Assembly (NCBI RefSeq): GCF_900696085.1
Contig: NZ_CAADFC020000028.1
Location: 682,001 to 746,000, forward strand
Source of the DNA: Bradyrhizobium ivorense
Lineage (GTDB): Bacteria; Pseudomonadota; Alphaproteobacteria; Rhizobiales; Xanthobacteraceae
Reading direction: 5' to 3'
Length of the DNA: 64,000 nucleotides
The position numbers were made by a program, and so were the translations under genes. Numbering within the stretch: the first letter of the stretch is position 1; every line of letters begins with the position of its first letter. Under the pieces are notes generated by a model, which was not told the DNA's origin, did no database searches, and was given only the letters and a program-made list of their open reading frames with translations. Below are positions 17,372-25,977 of this stretch, piece after piece.

Positions 17372-18118
17372 ATGCCTGAACTGGATTTTCGCAGCCCGCG
17401 GCTGTTCGTCGACGCACCCTTGAGCGCCGGCGCGACGGTCGAGCTCGACCGCAACCAGAGCAACTATCTCGGCAACGTGCTGCGGCTCGCGGCCGGCGAC
17501 ACCGTGCTGGCGTTCAATGGCCGCGACGGCGAATGGCGGGCGGAGATTTCCGGCCGCAAGCGGGCCGACACGCTTGCGATCACCACGCAAACCCGCGCGC
17601 AGGATCGCCTCCCCGACATCACCTACGCCTTCGCGCCGCTGAAGCATGCCCGGCTCGACTACATGGTGCAGAAAGCGGTCGAGATGGGCGCGGCAAAGCT
17701 GGTGCCGGTGCTGACGCGCTTCACCCAGGTGTCGCGGGTCAATGGCGAGCGGATGCGCGCCAACGTGATCGAGGCGGCCGAGCAGTGCGGCATCATCTCG
17801 CTCGCCGAGGTCGCCGATCCCGTTTCGCTCGACAAGTTCCTCACCGGCCGCGCGCCGTCTCGACTTTTGGTGTTCTGCGACGAGGCCGCCGAGGTCGCGA
17901 GCCCGGTGCAGGCGCTGCAGACGGCAGCGGCGAGTGGCGGCATCGATGTCCTGATCGGCCCCGAAGGCGGCTTTGCCGAGGAGGAACGCGCGCTGCTGCT
18001 GCGGCAGCCGAGCATTCTCCGCCTCGCGCTCGGCCCACGCATTTTGCGGGCGGATACCGCCGCGGTGGCGGCGCTGGCACTGGTGCAGGCCGCGCTCGGA
18101 GATTGGCGGGGCGCGTAG
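17372..18118 (+). CDS. rsmE: 16S rRNA (uracil(1498)-N(3))-methyltransferase
   Basis: 248-aa SPOUT-class methyltransferase for m3U1498 of 16S rRNA. It has an N-terminal PUA-like domain (about 1-75) and the C-terminal knotted domain with VLIGPEGGFAEEE and LALGPRILRADTA, the SAM-binding signature of RsmE. The ATG at 17372 gives the normal length. It is divergent from the secreted repeat protein gene. Confidence 0.93.
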   Translation: MPELDFRSPRLFVDAPLSAGATVELDRNQSNYLGNVLRLAAGDTVLAFNGRDGEWRAEISGRKRADTLAITTQTRAQDRLPDITYAFAPLKHARLDYMVQKAVEMGAAKLVPVLTRFTQVSRVNGERMRANVIEAAEQCGIISLAEVADPVSLDKFLTGRAPSRLLVFCDEAAEVASPVQALQTAAASGGIDVLIGPEGGFAEEERALLLRQPSILRLALGPRILRADTAAVAALALVQAALGDWRGA

Positions 18119-18129
18119 CTCAGCACTCC

Positions 18130-18267
18130 ATCCCCGTCATCCGGAGGTGCGAGCCCTTGCGAGCCTCGAAGGATGAATCGGCCACCATCCGGGCCGTGCA
18201 TCCTTCGAGGCTCGCAAGGGCTCGCACCTCCAGCGACAAAGGCGGAGCCTTTGCGCGGGGATGACGG
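18130..18267. repeat. Intergenic palindromic repeat, family A copy 3
   Basis: Bounded by CCCGTCATCCGGAGGTGCGAG and, inverted, CTCGCACCTCC..GATGACGGG, with inner arms GCGAGCCTCGAAGGATG and CATCCTTCGAGGCTCGC. It is related to 721-834 and 15247-15390 but arranged as a more perfect palindrome. With the following 187 bases to the hisZ start, where I see no gene, it fills the rsmE-hisZ gap. Confidence 0.8.
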
Positions 18268-18453
18268 GAAACAAGGGGCGACCCCACCCCTAGCCAAGCT
18301 GTCGTAAAATCGTTAACGCACGCAATCATTAAGCCATCTGGCCGATCGCTATCGAAAGCCTGCTTCGGCCGTGGTAGAGCCTGCGCCAATCGACCCTGGA
18401 ACCGGCGGCGGAACCCGAATTCCGCGCCTTTTGGACCTTGCTGGACTTTTGAG

Positions 18454-19623
18454 ATGACCGACGCTGCTGCCACTCGATCCGCCGCCGGATCCGCCTCCGG
18501 GTGGGCGGATGCGTTGCTGGCCTCGTTCGCGCAGGCCGGCTACCTCAGGTCCGAGCCGGCGATCCTGCAGCCGGCCGAGCCGTTCCTCGACCTGTCCGGC
18601 GAGGACATCCGCAAGAGCCTGTACCTGACGACGGATCCGACTGGCGAGGAACTCTGCCTGCGCCCCGACCTGACGATCCCGGTGGCGCGCGACTATCTCG
18701 CCTCGCCGCGCGCCGGCCAGCCGGCGGGCTTCAGCTATCTCGGCCCGGTGTTCCGCTATCGCGGCGGCCAGCCGAGCCAGTTTTTGCAGGCCGGCATCGA
18801 ATCCTTCGGACGGCAGGACCGCGCCGCGGCCGATGCCGAGATGCTGGCGCTGGCGCTGGAGGCGACCACCGCGTTCAGCGTCAGCGATGTCGAGATCCGC
18901 ACCGGCGACGTCGCGCTGTTCAACGCCCTGATCGACGCGCTCGGGCTCTATCCGGTGTGGCGGCGCCGCCTGATCAAGGATTTCAACCGCAAGGTCTCGC
19001 TGACCGACGATATCGAGCGGCTGACGCTTGCGACCGCGCCCGGCCGCAACGAATATGAGGGCGTGCTCGCCGCGCTGGCCGGCTCCGACCGCAAGGCAGC
19101 GCTGGCGCTGGTCACCGACCTGATGTCGATCGCCGGCACGACCAATGTCGGCGGCCGCACGGTGGCCGAGATCGCCGACCGCTTCCTCGAACAGTCGACG
19201 CTGAAGGCAGGCGCCTTGCCGCGCGATGCGGTCAACATCATCAAGCGCTTCCTGTCGATATCAGGCGATCCGGACGATGCAGTGGCGCAGCTGCGCGCAC
19301 TGGCCGATGACGCCAAGCTCGATCTCTCGGCGGCGATCGACCAGTTCGAGAGCCGGGTCGGCTTCATGGCCGCGCGCGGCATCGACACCGGCACCACCCG
19401 CTTCGCGACCGCGTTCGGCCGCGGCCTCGACTACTACACCGGCTTCGAATTCGAGCTGCACGCCAAAGGCAATGGCGCCGAGCCGCTGGTCGCCGGCGGC
19501 CGCTATGACGGGCTGATGACGCAGCTCGGCGCGACGAGCCCGATTCCCGCCGTCGGCTTCTCGGTCTGGATCGAGGCGCTGACCCGGCACGGCAAGGCGA
19601 CCTCGCGGGGAGGCGCCGCATGA
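18454..19623 (+). CDS. hisZ: ATP phosphoribosyltransferase regulatory subunit
   Basis: 389-aa HisZ, a histidyl-tRNA synthetase-like paralogue without aminoacylation function that pairs with HisG to form active, histidine-regulated ATP phosphoribosyltransferase. Class II synthetase-like segments are visible (EELCLRPDLTIPVARDYL, GPVFRYRG, GRGLDYYTGFEFELHAKG, PLVAGGRYDGLM). It overlaps hisG by the four bases ATGA, so the two subunits are translationally coupled. Confidence 0.92.
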   Translation: MTDAAATRSAAGSASGWADALLASFAQAGYLRSEPAILQPAEPFLDLSGEDIRKSLYLTTDPTGEELCLRPDLTIPVARDYLASPRAGQPAGFSYLGPVFRYRGGQPSQFLQAGIESFGRQDRAAADAEMLALALEATTAFSVSDVEIRTGDVALFNALIDALGLYPVWRRRLIKDFNRKVSLTDDIERLTLATAPGRNEYEGVLAALAGSDRKAALALVTDLMSIAGTTNVGGRTVAEIADRFLEQSTLKAGALPRDAVNIIKRFLSISGDPDDAVAQLRALADDAKLDLSAAIDQFESRVGFMAARGIDTGTTRFATAFGRGLDYYTGFEFELHAKGNGAEPLVAGGRYDGLMTQLGATSPIPAVGFSVWIEALTRHGKATSRGGAA

Positions 19624-20597
19624 GCACCCCGTTCGTCGTCGCCGTCCCGTCGAAGGGACGCCTGCAGGAAAACGCGGAAAGCTTCTTCGCCCGGGCCGGG
19701 CTGACGCTGTCGAAGGCCGGCGGCGTGCGCGACTATCGCGGCATCATCGCCGGCGTCGACAATGTCGAGATCGCCTACCTCTCGGCGAGCGAGATCGCGG
19801 CCAATCTGGCGCGCGGCGCAGTGCATCTCGGCGTCACCGGCGAGGACCTGGTGCGCGAGAGCATTCCGGATGCCGACAAGCGCGTGCTGATGATCGACGG
19901 CCTCGGCTTCGGCCACGCCAATGTCGTGGTCGCGGTGCCGCAGGCCTGGATCGATGTTCGCACCATGGCCGACCTCGACGACGTCGCCAGCGGCTTCCGC
20001 GAGCAGCACAATCACCGCATGCGGGTCGCGACCAAATACATCAATTTGACCCGCAGCTTCTTCGCGCGCCACGGCGTCGGCGACTACCGCATCGTCGAGA
20101 GCGCCGGCGCCACCGAGGGCGCGCCGGCGGCCGGCACCGCCGAATTGATCGTCGACATCACCACGACCGGGGCGACACTCGCCGCCAACGGGCTGAAGGT
20201 GCTCGACGACGGCGTGATGCTGCGCAGCCAGGCCAATCTCGTCGCGTCGCGCGATGCCGACTGGTCGACCAGCCACCGCGAGACCGCGCGCGTCATCCTC
20301 GACCACATCGCGGCGCGGGCGCGGGCCAGCAAGTACCGCGAGGTCCGTACCCGCTTTGCCGGCTGCAACGACGCGCTGCTGGCGGAGGCGCATCAGCGCT
20401 TTGGCGTGGTCGCCCCGTTCGGCGGGCCGACCTCGTCCGGCATGCTTACGCTGCACTGCCCACCGGGCAAGCTGTACGCGCTCGGCAGCTTCCTGCGCGA
20501 CCACGGCGCCGATACGGTGTCGGTGGTGTCGCTCGACTACGTGTTCGACCGCGAGAACCCGCTGTTCGCCAGGCTCGAGGCGTTCCTGCGACAATGA
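19620..20597 (+). CDS. hisG: ATP phosphoribosyltransferase catalytic subunit
   Basis: 325-aa catalytic subunit for the first step of histidine synthesis (ATP + PRPP to phosphoribosyl-ATP). It starts VVAVPSKGRLQENAESFFARA, and the PRPP loop region is LIVDITTTGATLAANGLKVL. It is longer than the minimal short form (about 210-230 aa): about 95 extra C-terminal residues (FGGPTSSGMLTLHCPPGKLYAL onwards) resemble the third domain of long-form HisG even though hisZ is present. Start ATG 19620 overlaps the hisZ stop. Confidence 0.93.
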   Translation: MSTPFVVAVPSKGRLQENAESFFARAGLTLSKAGGVRDYRGIIAGVDNVEIAYLSASEIAANLARGAVHLGVTGEDLVRESIPDADKRVLMIDGLGFGHANVVVAVPQAWIDVRTMADLDDVASGFREQHNHRMRVATKYINLTRSFFARHGVGDYRIVESAGATEGAPAAGTAELIVDITTTGATLAANGLKVLDDGVMLRSQANLVASRDADWSTSHRETARVILDHIAARARASKYREVRTRFAGCNDALLAEAHQRFGVVAPFGGPTSSGMLTLHCPPGKLYALGSFLRDHGADTVSVVSLDYVFDRENPLFARLEAFLRQ

Positions 20598-20674
20598 GGC
20601 CGCAGGTTCGTTCATCTTGGCGACAGCCGGCCGACGGTACCATATTGTCTTGATGTGTTTCTGGAACCCGATCG

Positions 20675-21721
20675 ATGACGCTGGGCTCTGACGTTTCCAG
20701 CCTGACCACAACCACGAGGACCGCCGCCGCGCAGGGCCTGTCCATCGTCGTGCCCGTCTACAACGAGGGCGCCGGGCTGTCGGCGCTGCACGAGCGGCTC
20801 ATCGGGCTCGCCAAGACGCTGCAGGCCCGCTACGGCCTCGCCTGCGAGGTGGTCTATGTCGACGACGGCAGCGCCGACAACACGCTCGCGGTCGCGCGCG
20901 GCCTGCCCGCCGACACGCTCGACGTCCAGGTGGTGTCGCTGTCGCGCAATTTCGGCAAGGAGGCGGCGCTGATGGCCGGCCTCGACCATGCCCGCCGCGG
21001 CGCCGTGCTGTTCATGGACGGCGACGGCCAGCATCCGCCGACGCTGGTGGAGCGGCTGGTGGCGCACTGGATCGATGACGGTTACGACGTGGTCTATACC
21101 GCGAAGGCCAACCGCGACAATGAATCGGCGGCGCGGCGGCTTGCGGTGCGCAGCTTCTATGCGCTGATCAACTGGGGCGCGCGGCAAAAGATTCCGGAGG
21201 ATGCCGGCGACTTCCGCCTGCTGTCGCCGCGCGCTGCCGCCGCCCTGCGGCAGCTGCCGGAGCGCAACCGCTTCTTCAAGGGGCTGGCAAGCTGGATCGG
21301 CTTCAAGCAGATCCGCGTCGACTACGAGCCGGCGCCGCGCGCACATGGCGTCACCACCTTCAACGCCGGACGGCTGATCGGCCTGTCGATCGAGGGCCTG
21401 ACCTCGTTCTCGGTGGCGCCGCTGCGCTTCGCCAGCCTGCTCGGCGTGCTGCTCGCCGGCGTCGCCTTCCTGTTCGGCCTTTCGATTCTCTGGGAAGTCT
21501 GGACCACCGGCAAGCAGGTCCCCGGCTATCCGTCGCTGGTGGTCGGCCTGATGACGATCGGCGGCGTGCAGCTGATCATGATCGGCATCGTCGGCGAATA
21601 TATCGGCAAGATCCTGTCCGAGCTGAAGGCGCGGCCGATCTACTTCGTCGCCGAGCACACCGAGAAACACGCCGACGGCGGCGCGGCGCAAAGCGCCAGC
21701 GAGCGGACCGCCGCCGAATGA
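20675..21721 (+). CDS. Family 2 glycosyltransferase (DPM1/GtrB type)
   Basis: 348-aa membrane glycosyltransferase. A GT-A domain (about 20-240) has SIVVPVYNEGAGLS, VDDGSADNT and the MDGDGQHPP metal motif; two hydrophobic helices follow at the C-terminus (about 243-268 and 283-310), as in polyprenyl-phosphate-sugar synthases such as GtrB and ArnC. It likely transfers a sugar from a nucleotide donor to undecaprenyl phosphate at the inner membrane. Its stop overlaps the next gene's start by ATGA, pairing it with the ChbG/HpnK-type deacetylase. Confidence 0.87.
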   Translation: MTLGSDVSSLTTTTRTAAAQGLSIVVPVYNEGAGLSALHERLIGLAKTLQARYGLACEVVYVDDGSADNTLAVARGLPADTLDVQVVSLSRNFGKEAALMAGLDHARRGAVLFMDGDGQHPPTLVERLVAHWIDDGYDVVYTAKANRDNESAARRLAVRSFYALINWGARQKIPEDAGDFRLLSPRAAAALRQLPERNRFFKGLASWIGFKQIRVDYEPAPRAHGVTTFNAGRLIGLSIEGLTSFSVAPLRFASLLGVLLAGVAFLFGLSILWEVWTTGKQVPGYPSLVVGLMTIGGVQLIMIGIVGEYIGKILSELKARPIYFVAEHTEKHADGGAAQSASERTAAE

Positions 21722-22560
21722 ATGACACCGCGCCGCGCCGGATCTGGCTGTGTGCCGACGACTACGGACTGAGCGACGGCGTCAACCGCGCCATTCTCGA
21801 TTTGATCGAGCGCGGCCGCCTCAACGCGACCTCCGTCATGATGGTGACGCCGGCGATCGGCCGTGACGCAGCGGCTGCGCTGCAGGCTGCGGTGGCGAAA
21901 AACCCGCGCTGCGCGATCGGCCTGCATGTGACGCTGACCGCGCCGTTCCGGCCGCTGACGCTGCATTTCCGCCCGCTCGACGGCGACATGTTTCTGCCGT
22001 TCCAAAAGCTGCTGCGCGCGGGGATGCTGCGGCGGCTCGACGCCGAGCTGGTGCATGCCGAGGTGCTGGCGCAGCTCGATGCGTTTCGCGAGCTATTCGG
22101 CCGCGTGCCGGATTATGTCGACGGCCACCAGCACGCGCAGCTGTTCCCGCAGGTGCGCGACGGCTTTTTGCGCGCGGTGAAGCAGCGCGCGCCGGAGGCG
22201 TGGGTGCGCCAGGGCGGGCTCAACCTGCCGCTCACGCAGCGCATCACCGGATTGAAGACGCTGGTGCTCGACGTGCTTAGCACGCAATTCCGCAGCAAGG
22301 CGGCGCGGCTCGGCCTGCGCTTCAACCCGACCTTCGCCGGCGCCTATGACTTCACCACCGAGCCCGATTTCGGACCGCTGATGGCCCAGTTCCTCAATGG
22401 CCTGCCGGAGGGGGGTCTGGTGATGTGCCACCCCGGCTTCGTCGACGAGACGCTTCGGAGTCTCGATCCGCTGACCACCCAGCGGGAGAAGGAACATGGC
22501 TATCTGGCGAGCGACGATTTCCCCGCTTTGCTCGCCCTGAACAATGTTACACTGGGCTGA
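21718..22560 (+). CDS. ChbG/HpnK (YdjC-like) family deacetylase
   Basis: 280-aa polysaccharide-deacetylase-like protein. Metal-site segments include LCADDYGLSDGVN near the N-terminus, GLHVTLT and YVDGHQHAQLFP, all typical of the YdjC/ChbG/HpnK family, which removes N-acetyl groups from sugars. Coupling to the upstream GT2 gene suggests that it deacetylates the lipid-linked sugar made by that enzyme, comparable to HpnK with HpnI in hopanoid glucosamine formation. The pair could be a hopanoid or lipid A sugar module; the specific product is inference. Confidence 0.85.
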   Translation: MNDTAPRRIWLCADDYGLSDGVNRAILDLIERGRLNATSVMMVTPAIGRDAAAALQAAVAKNPRCAIGLHVTLTAPFRPLTLHFRPLDGDMFLPFQKLLRAGMLRRLDAELVHAEVLAQLDAFRELFGRVPDYVDGHQHAQLFPQVRDGFLRAVKQRAPEAWVRQGGLNLPLTQRITGLKTLVLDVLSTQFRSKAARLGLRFNPTFAGAYDFTTEPDFGPLMAQFLNGLPEGGLVMCHPGFVDETLRSLDPLTTQREKEHGYLASDDFPALLALNNVTLG

Positions 22561-22691
22561 ATTGGTTCAAATAAATCGTCCGGTCGTTTTGTCGCATAGA
22601 TAAAATTTAATCCGGCCGCCCACTCCTTGCGCCACAAAGCCGGCCCTACATCCCGAACGCGCCGATTCGTTTCGACGCGAAGGAGAACGCC

Positions 22692-23570
22692 ATGAATCCG
22701 CAAGAACGCCAACTGATCGACGATCTCTTCGACCGGCTCGCCAAGCTGGAGAATGCCCCGCGCGACAACGAGGCTATGTCCGCGATCATGCAAGGCCTGC
22801 GCAGTGCGCCGAATGCGGTTTACGCGCTGGTGCAGACGGCGCTGGTGCAGGACGAGGCGCTCAAGCGCGCGCACGACCGCATCCAGGAGCTGGAGGCCGC
22901 AGTCGCCCAGCAGCAGGGCGGGCAGCAGCAGTCCGGCGGTTTCCTCGATTCGATGCGCGACGCGATCTTCGGCCAGTCACAGGGACAGCCGCACGGTTCG
23001 GTGCCACCGGTGCGCGCCCCGGACATGGGCCGTGATCAGGGCGGCCGCCCGGTCTGGAACTCGGGCCAGGCGATGCAGCAGGCCGGCGGCTATGGCCAGC
23101 CGCCGCAGCCGTACGGCCAACCCCCTCAGCCCTACGGCCAGCAATATGGCGCTCCGCAGCAGCCGGCGTTCGGCGGCGGTGGCGGCTCGTTCCTCGGCAC
23201 GGCGGCGGCAGCTGCGGCGGGTGTGGTCGGCGGCTCGATGCTGATGAGCAGCATCCGCGGCCTGATGGGCGGCGGCAACCACCAGGCGTTCTCCGACGCC
23301 GGCGGGCTCGGTGGCGGTTCGCGCCCGTGGGGCGGCGACCAGTCATCGAGCGATCTCGCGCGTGACGCCGGCATCAGCGACATCGGCTCGTCCGGCCGCG
23401 GCAATGATTCAGGTTCGCGTGCCGGCCTGTTCGACCAGGCGTCGAACGACCGCAACAACGATGACAACCGCAACGACGATTACAACAACAACGACCACGA
23501 TTCCGACGACTTCGACAATGACGACGACGGCGGGTTCGATGGCGGCGGCAACGACAGCGATTACGCGTAA
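22692..23570 (+). CDS. DUF2076 domain protein
   Basis: 292-aa protein. The N-terminal conserved part (MNPQERQLIDDLFDRLAKLE, about 1-85) is helical, and a coiled-coil-like Gln-rich segment follows. A Pro/Tyr/Gln/Gly-rich region contains three copies of QPYGQ. A hydrophobic Ala/Gly segment (about 165-187) could be a membrane helix. The last 60 residues are Asp/Asn-rich. The function is unknown; the family is described as periplasmic ligand-binding sensor-like. The ATG at 22692 has AGGAGA about nine bases upstream. A strong terminator follows. Confidence 0.8.
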   Translation: MNPQERQLIDDLFDRLAKLENAPRDNEAMSAIMQGLRSAPNAVYALVQTALVQDEALKRAHDRIQELEAAVAQQQGGQQQSGGFLDSMRDAIFGQSQGQPHGSVPPVRAPDMGRDQGGRPVWNSGQAMQQAGGYGQPPQPYGQPPQPYGQQYGAPQQPAFGGGGGSFLGTAAAAAAGVVGGSMLMSSIRGLMGGGNHQAFSDAGGLGGGSRPWGGDQSSSDLARDAGISDIGSSGRGNDSGSRAGLFDQASNDRNNDDNRNDDYNNNDHDSDDFDNDDDGGFDGGGNDSDYA

Positions 23571-23592
23571 GGCGCAGATCGCGTAAAACGAC

Positions 23593-23626
23593 AACGGCCG
23601 CTCGATGAGAGCGGCCGTTTTTGTTT
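23593..23626 (+). terminator. Rho-independent terminator after the DUF2076 gene
   Basis: An 11-bp stem (AACGGCCGCTC / GAGCGGCCGTT) with a five-base loop is followed by TTTGTTT, 22 bases after the DUF2076 stop. Confidence 0.92.
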
Positions 23627-23630
23627 GACC

Positions 23631-23720
23631 CGTAGCCCGGATGAAGCGAAGCGCAATCCGGGAAAGCCTATCCGCGGTGAGACTGCTCCCGGATTTCGCT
23701 GCGCTCCATCCGGGCTACAA
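23631..23720. repeat. Intergenic palindromic repeat (family C)
   Basis: Inverted arms GTAGCCCGGATGAAGCG and CGCTGCGCTCCATCCGGGCTAC enclose a second inner pair (ATCCGGGA / TCCCGGAT). One degenerate arm recurs at 661-712. The repeat separates the convergent DUF2076 and L,D-transpeptidase genes. Confidence 0.85.
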
Positions 23721-23723
23721 ATT

Positions 23724-24524
23724 TCACATCACCACGACCTTGGCGCCGACATTGACGCGGCCGTAGAGGTCGATGACGTCCTCGTTGCGCATCCGGATGC
23801 AGCCGGAGGAGACGTTGGTGCCGATGGTCCAGGGCTCGTTGGAGCCGTGGATGCGGTAGAGCGAGGATCCCAAATACATCGCGCGGGCGCCGAGCGGATT
23901 TTCCGGACCGCCCTCCATATGCCGCGGCAGATCGGGACGGCGCGCCAGCATTTCCGGCGGCGGGGTCCAGGCCGGCCATTCCTTCTTGGCCGAGATCGTC
24001 TTGGTGCCAGCCCAGGTGAAGCCGGGCCGGCCGACGCCGATGCCGTAGCGCAGCGCGCGGCCGTCGCCCTGCACCAGATAGAGGAACTTGTTCGGCGTAT
24101 CGACCACGATGGTGCCGGCGCCTTCCTTGCCGTGATACTCGACGGTCTGCTTTTCATATCTCGGATCGAACGGGCGCTCGCGCGGATCGACCGCCGCCTC
24201 TTCCTGCTGGCGCAGCATCTGCTGCTGTGGATCCATCGGCGGCAGCGACTGCCGGCCGTAATAGCCTGGCTGTTGCTGATACACCGGCTGCTGCGGCGCG
24301 TAGCCCTGCGACGACGGCGCGTCGCCGAACAGGAATTCGATGAGGCCGCCGCCCATGTTGCTGGAGCGTTGCGGCTGCACATAGGCCGTGCGCATCTGCG
24401 GCTGCGGCGCGTAGAGCACGGTGGGCTCGGAGAGCGGCGCCGCATCGATCGCCATGGCGTGATGCGGAGCGGCAATAAGCGAAGACGCGCCGGCAAGCAG
24501 CGCAAGCGTGGTTTTCCTGAACAT
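23724..24524 (-). CDS. L,D-transpeptidase (YkuD/ErfK family)
   Basis: 266-aa exported enzyme that forms 3-3 peptidoglycan cross-links or attaches proteins to peptidoglycan. The signal peptide (MFRKTTLALLAGASSLIAAP) is followed by a Pro/Gln/Tyr-rich linker (about 70-105), then the YkuD domain (about 135-266) with H226 in RIHGSNEPWTIG and the catalytic C242 in SSGCIRM. The start at 24524 is chosen to place the signal peptide; the frame upstream has no such leader. It is divergent from the cheZ-like gene across 310 bases. Confidence 0.92.
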   Translation of the reverse strand: MFRKTTLALLAGASSLIAAPHHAMAIDAAPLSEPTVLYAPQPQMRTAYVQPQRSSNMGGGLIEFLFGDAPSSQGYAPQQPVYQQQPGYYGRQSLPPMDPQQQMLRQQEEAAVDPRERPFDPRYEKQTVEYHGKEGAGTIVVDTPNKFLYLVQGDGRALRYGIGVGRPGFTWAGTKTISAKKEWPAWTPPPEMLARRPDLPRHMEGGPENPLGARAMYLGSSLYRIHGSNEPWTIGTNVSSGCIRMRNEDVIDLYGRVNVGAKVVVM

Positions 24525-24834
24525 CGACGTACTCTGTACTGTTTCGTCGTGACCTGTTTCGCGACGGCGCTGAGACCCTGCGCCGCTGCACGTGGTCAAT
24601 AAGCAGTGAAAACCGCATCGGTTTGGTAAACAGAAGCCGCGTTTCGATTCACCATCCCGCCAAGCGCACGCGGTTTTGCCGGACAGCGTTTATTTTGAAT
24701 AAATGTCGAGACAACATGGTTAACCGCGGGTGTTCGCCGCGCGTCACGCTGTGCGCGCAATCTGTTCCCGCGTGAACCTCACGTTAAATCGCCTCTGTCT
24801 AGAACGGGCGGATTAAAGGGGTGGGAATGTAATC
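24525..24834. other. Gene-free divergent intergenic region
   Basis: This 310-base stretch separates the L,D-transpeptidase and CheZ-like genes. It is less GC-rich than its neighbours around 24683-24710 (TTTATTTTGAATAAATG) and contains the small hairpin CCGCGGGTGTTCGCCGCG. No convincing promoter, small gene or RNA was recognised; it should hold both divergent promoters. Confidence 0.5.
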
Positions 24835-25623
24835 ATGTCAGTCAAGCGCAAGCGTTTTCGTGTCGAGCAGGCGATCATGGGCGATGTGGCGATGCCGGAG
24901 CCGGAAGCCACGGGCGGCGTCGACCTCGGGCCGATGCACCGCGAGATCATGGCCGAGCTGCGCTCGATCCGCGCCCAGATGGCCGCCGCGCCGGCCCAGG
25001 GCGCCGTCGCCGTCACCGAGAGCGCCGGCGCCATCGTGGCGCGCGAGGTCGCCGAGATGCATGCGATGCTCGACACCTACCGCGCCCAGGTCGAGCAGTG
25101 CGAGAAGCTCAAGGTCGAGCTCGATTTGATCCACGACGCGATCAGCCGCACCAAGCGCGAGATTGCCGTGCTGCACGGCAAGAGCTTTAACGGCGAGGAG
25201 ATGGCCAAGGTCAATGGCGAGCTCGGCGCCGTGGTCGGCGGCACCGAACAGGCCACCCAGCAGATCCTCGAGGCGGCGGAAGCGATCGACCAGGCCGCGT
25301 CCGCGCTGTCGAACAACGTCACGCCGGATCAGCAGAAGCGGCTCAGCGAGGACATCCAGGAGCGCGTGGTCTCGATCTTCGAAGCCTGCAACTTCCAGGA
25401 CCTCACCGGCCAGCGCATCAACAAGGTGATGCAGACGATGAAATTCATCGAGCAGCACATCAACGAGATGATGGAGATCTGGGGCGGCGTCGACGCCATC
25501 AAGGCGCACACCCCGCCGATCGTCGACACCCGCGAGGGCGACGCCCGCCTGCTCAACGGCCCGAAGCTCGACGGCGACGCCGGCCATGCCTCGCAGGACG
25601 ACATCGACGCGATGTTCAATTGA
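24835..25623 (+). CDS. cheZ: CheZ-like protein phosphatase
   Basis: 262 aa, predicted mainly helical. The CheZ active-site motif NFQDLTGQRINKVM supplies D189 and Q193, corresponding to E. coli CheZ D143 and Q147 that dephosphorylate CheY-P. The C-terminus ends SQDDIDAMFN, similar to the CheY-binding tail of CheZ and to the FliM N-terminal CheY-binding motif. The N-terminal 60 residues are variable and the central part (70-180) is a long helical hairpin. No flagellar or chemotaxis gene is adjacent; it stands alone between divergent and terminator signals. The ATG at 24835 follows GGGGTGGGA. Confidence 0.8.
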   Translation: MSVKRKRFRVEQAIMGDVAMPEPEATGGVDLGPMHREIMAELRSIRAQMAAAPAQGAVAVTESAGAIVAREVAEMHAMLDTYRAQVEQCEKLKVELDLIHDAISRTKREIAVLHGKSFNGEEMAKVNGELGAVVGGTEQATQQILEAAEAIDQAASALSNNVTPDQQKRLSEDIQERVVSIFEACNFQDLTGQRINKVMQTMKFIEQHINEMMEIWGGVDAIKAHTPPIVDTREGDARLLNGPKLDGDAGHASQDDIDAMFN

Positions 25624-25643
25624 GGTCTTGCAGAGAGACGCAA

Positions 25644-25674
25644 AACGCCGGCCCTCGGGCCGGCGTTTTTGTTT
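25644..25674 (+). terminator. Rho-independent terminator after the cheZ-like gene
   Basis: A perfect GC-rich stem (ACGCCGGCCC / GGGCCGGCGT) is followed by TTTTTGTTT, about 20 bases after the stop codon. Confidence 0.93.
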
Positions 25675-25691
25675 GTGCGCGATAGTCTATC

Positions 25692-25776
25692 CACCCGTCA
25701 TTGCGAGCGAAGCGACGCAATCCATAGCGGCGCTGCGGAAGTATGGATTGCTTCGCTCCGCTCGCAATGACGGCCC
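25692..25776. repeat. Intergenic palindromic repeat (family D)
   Basis: Bounded by CCCGTCATTGCGAGCGAAGC and, inverted, CGCTCGCAATGACGG, with the inner pair CAATCCATA / TATGGATTG. It is the first of two repeats filling the cheZ-lipoprotein gap. Confidence 0.82.
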
Positions 25777-25940
25777 CTTCCCTTCTCCCCTTGTGGGAGA
25801 AGGTGGCGCGAAGCGCCGGATGAGGGGTATCTCTCCGCGGACTCAGAATTGAGAGGGGACTCGTGGAGAGATACCCCTCACCCGGATTGCATCTGCGATG
25901 CAATCCGACCTCTCCCACAAGGGGAGAGGTGCACTACCGA
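25777..25940. repeat. Intergenic palindromic repeat (family E, copy 1)
   Basis: Inverted outer arms CTCCCCTTGTGGGAGA and TCTCCCACAAGGGGAG enclose inner arms GATGAGGGGTATCTCTCC and GGAGAGATACCCCTCAC. The same architecture recurs at 29077-29221 and 47022-47221. Together with the family D repeat it accounts for the 354-base gap 25624-25977; no gene is seen there. Confidence 0.82.
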
Positions 25941-25977
25941 TGCCGCACTAGTGAATGGAGGAGCTACTCCCCGCCGC

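Noticed and set aside
25777..25940. Possible CRISPR-like or IS-end structure in the cheZ-lipoprotein gap
   Set aside because: It is a single palindromic unit with nested inverted arms, not regularly spaced direct repeats, and no transposase or cas gene is near.
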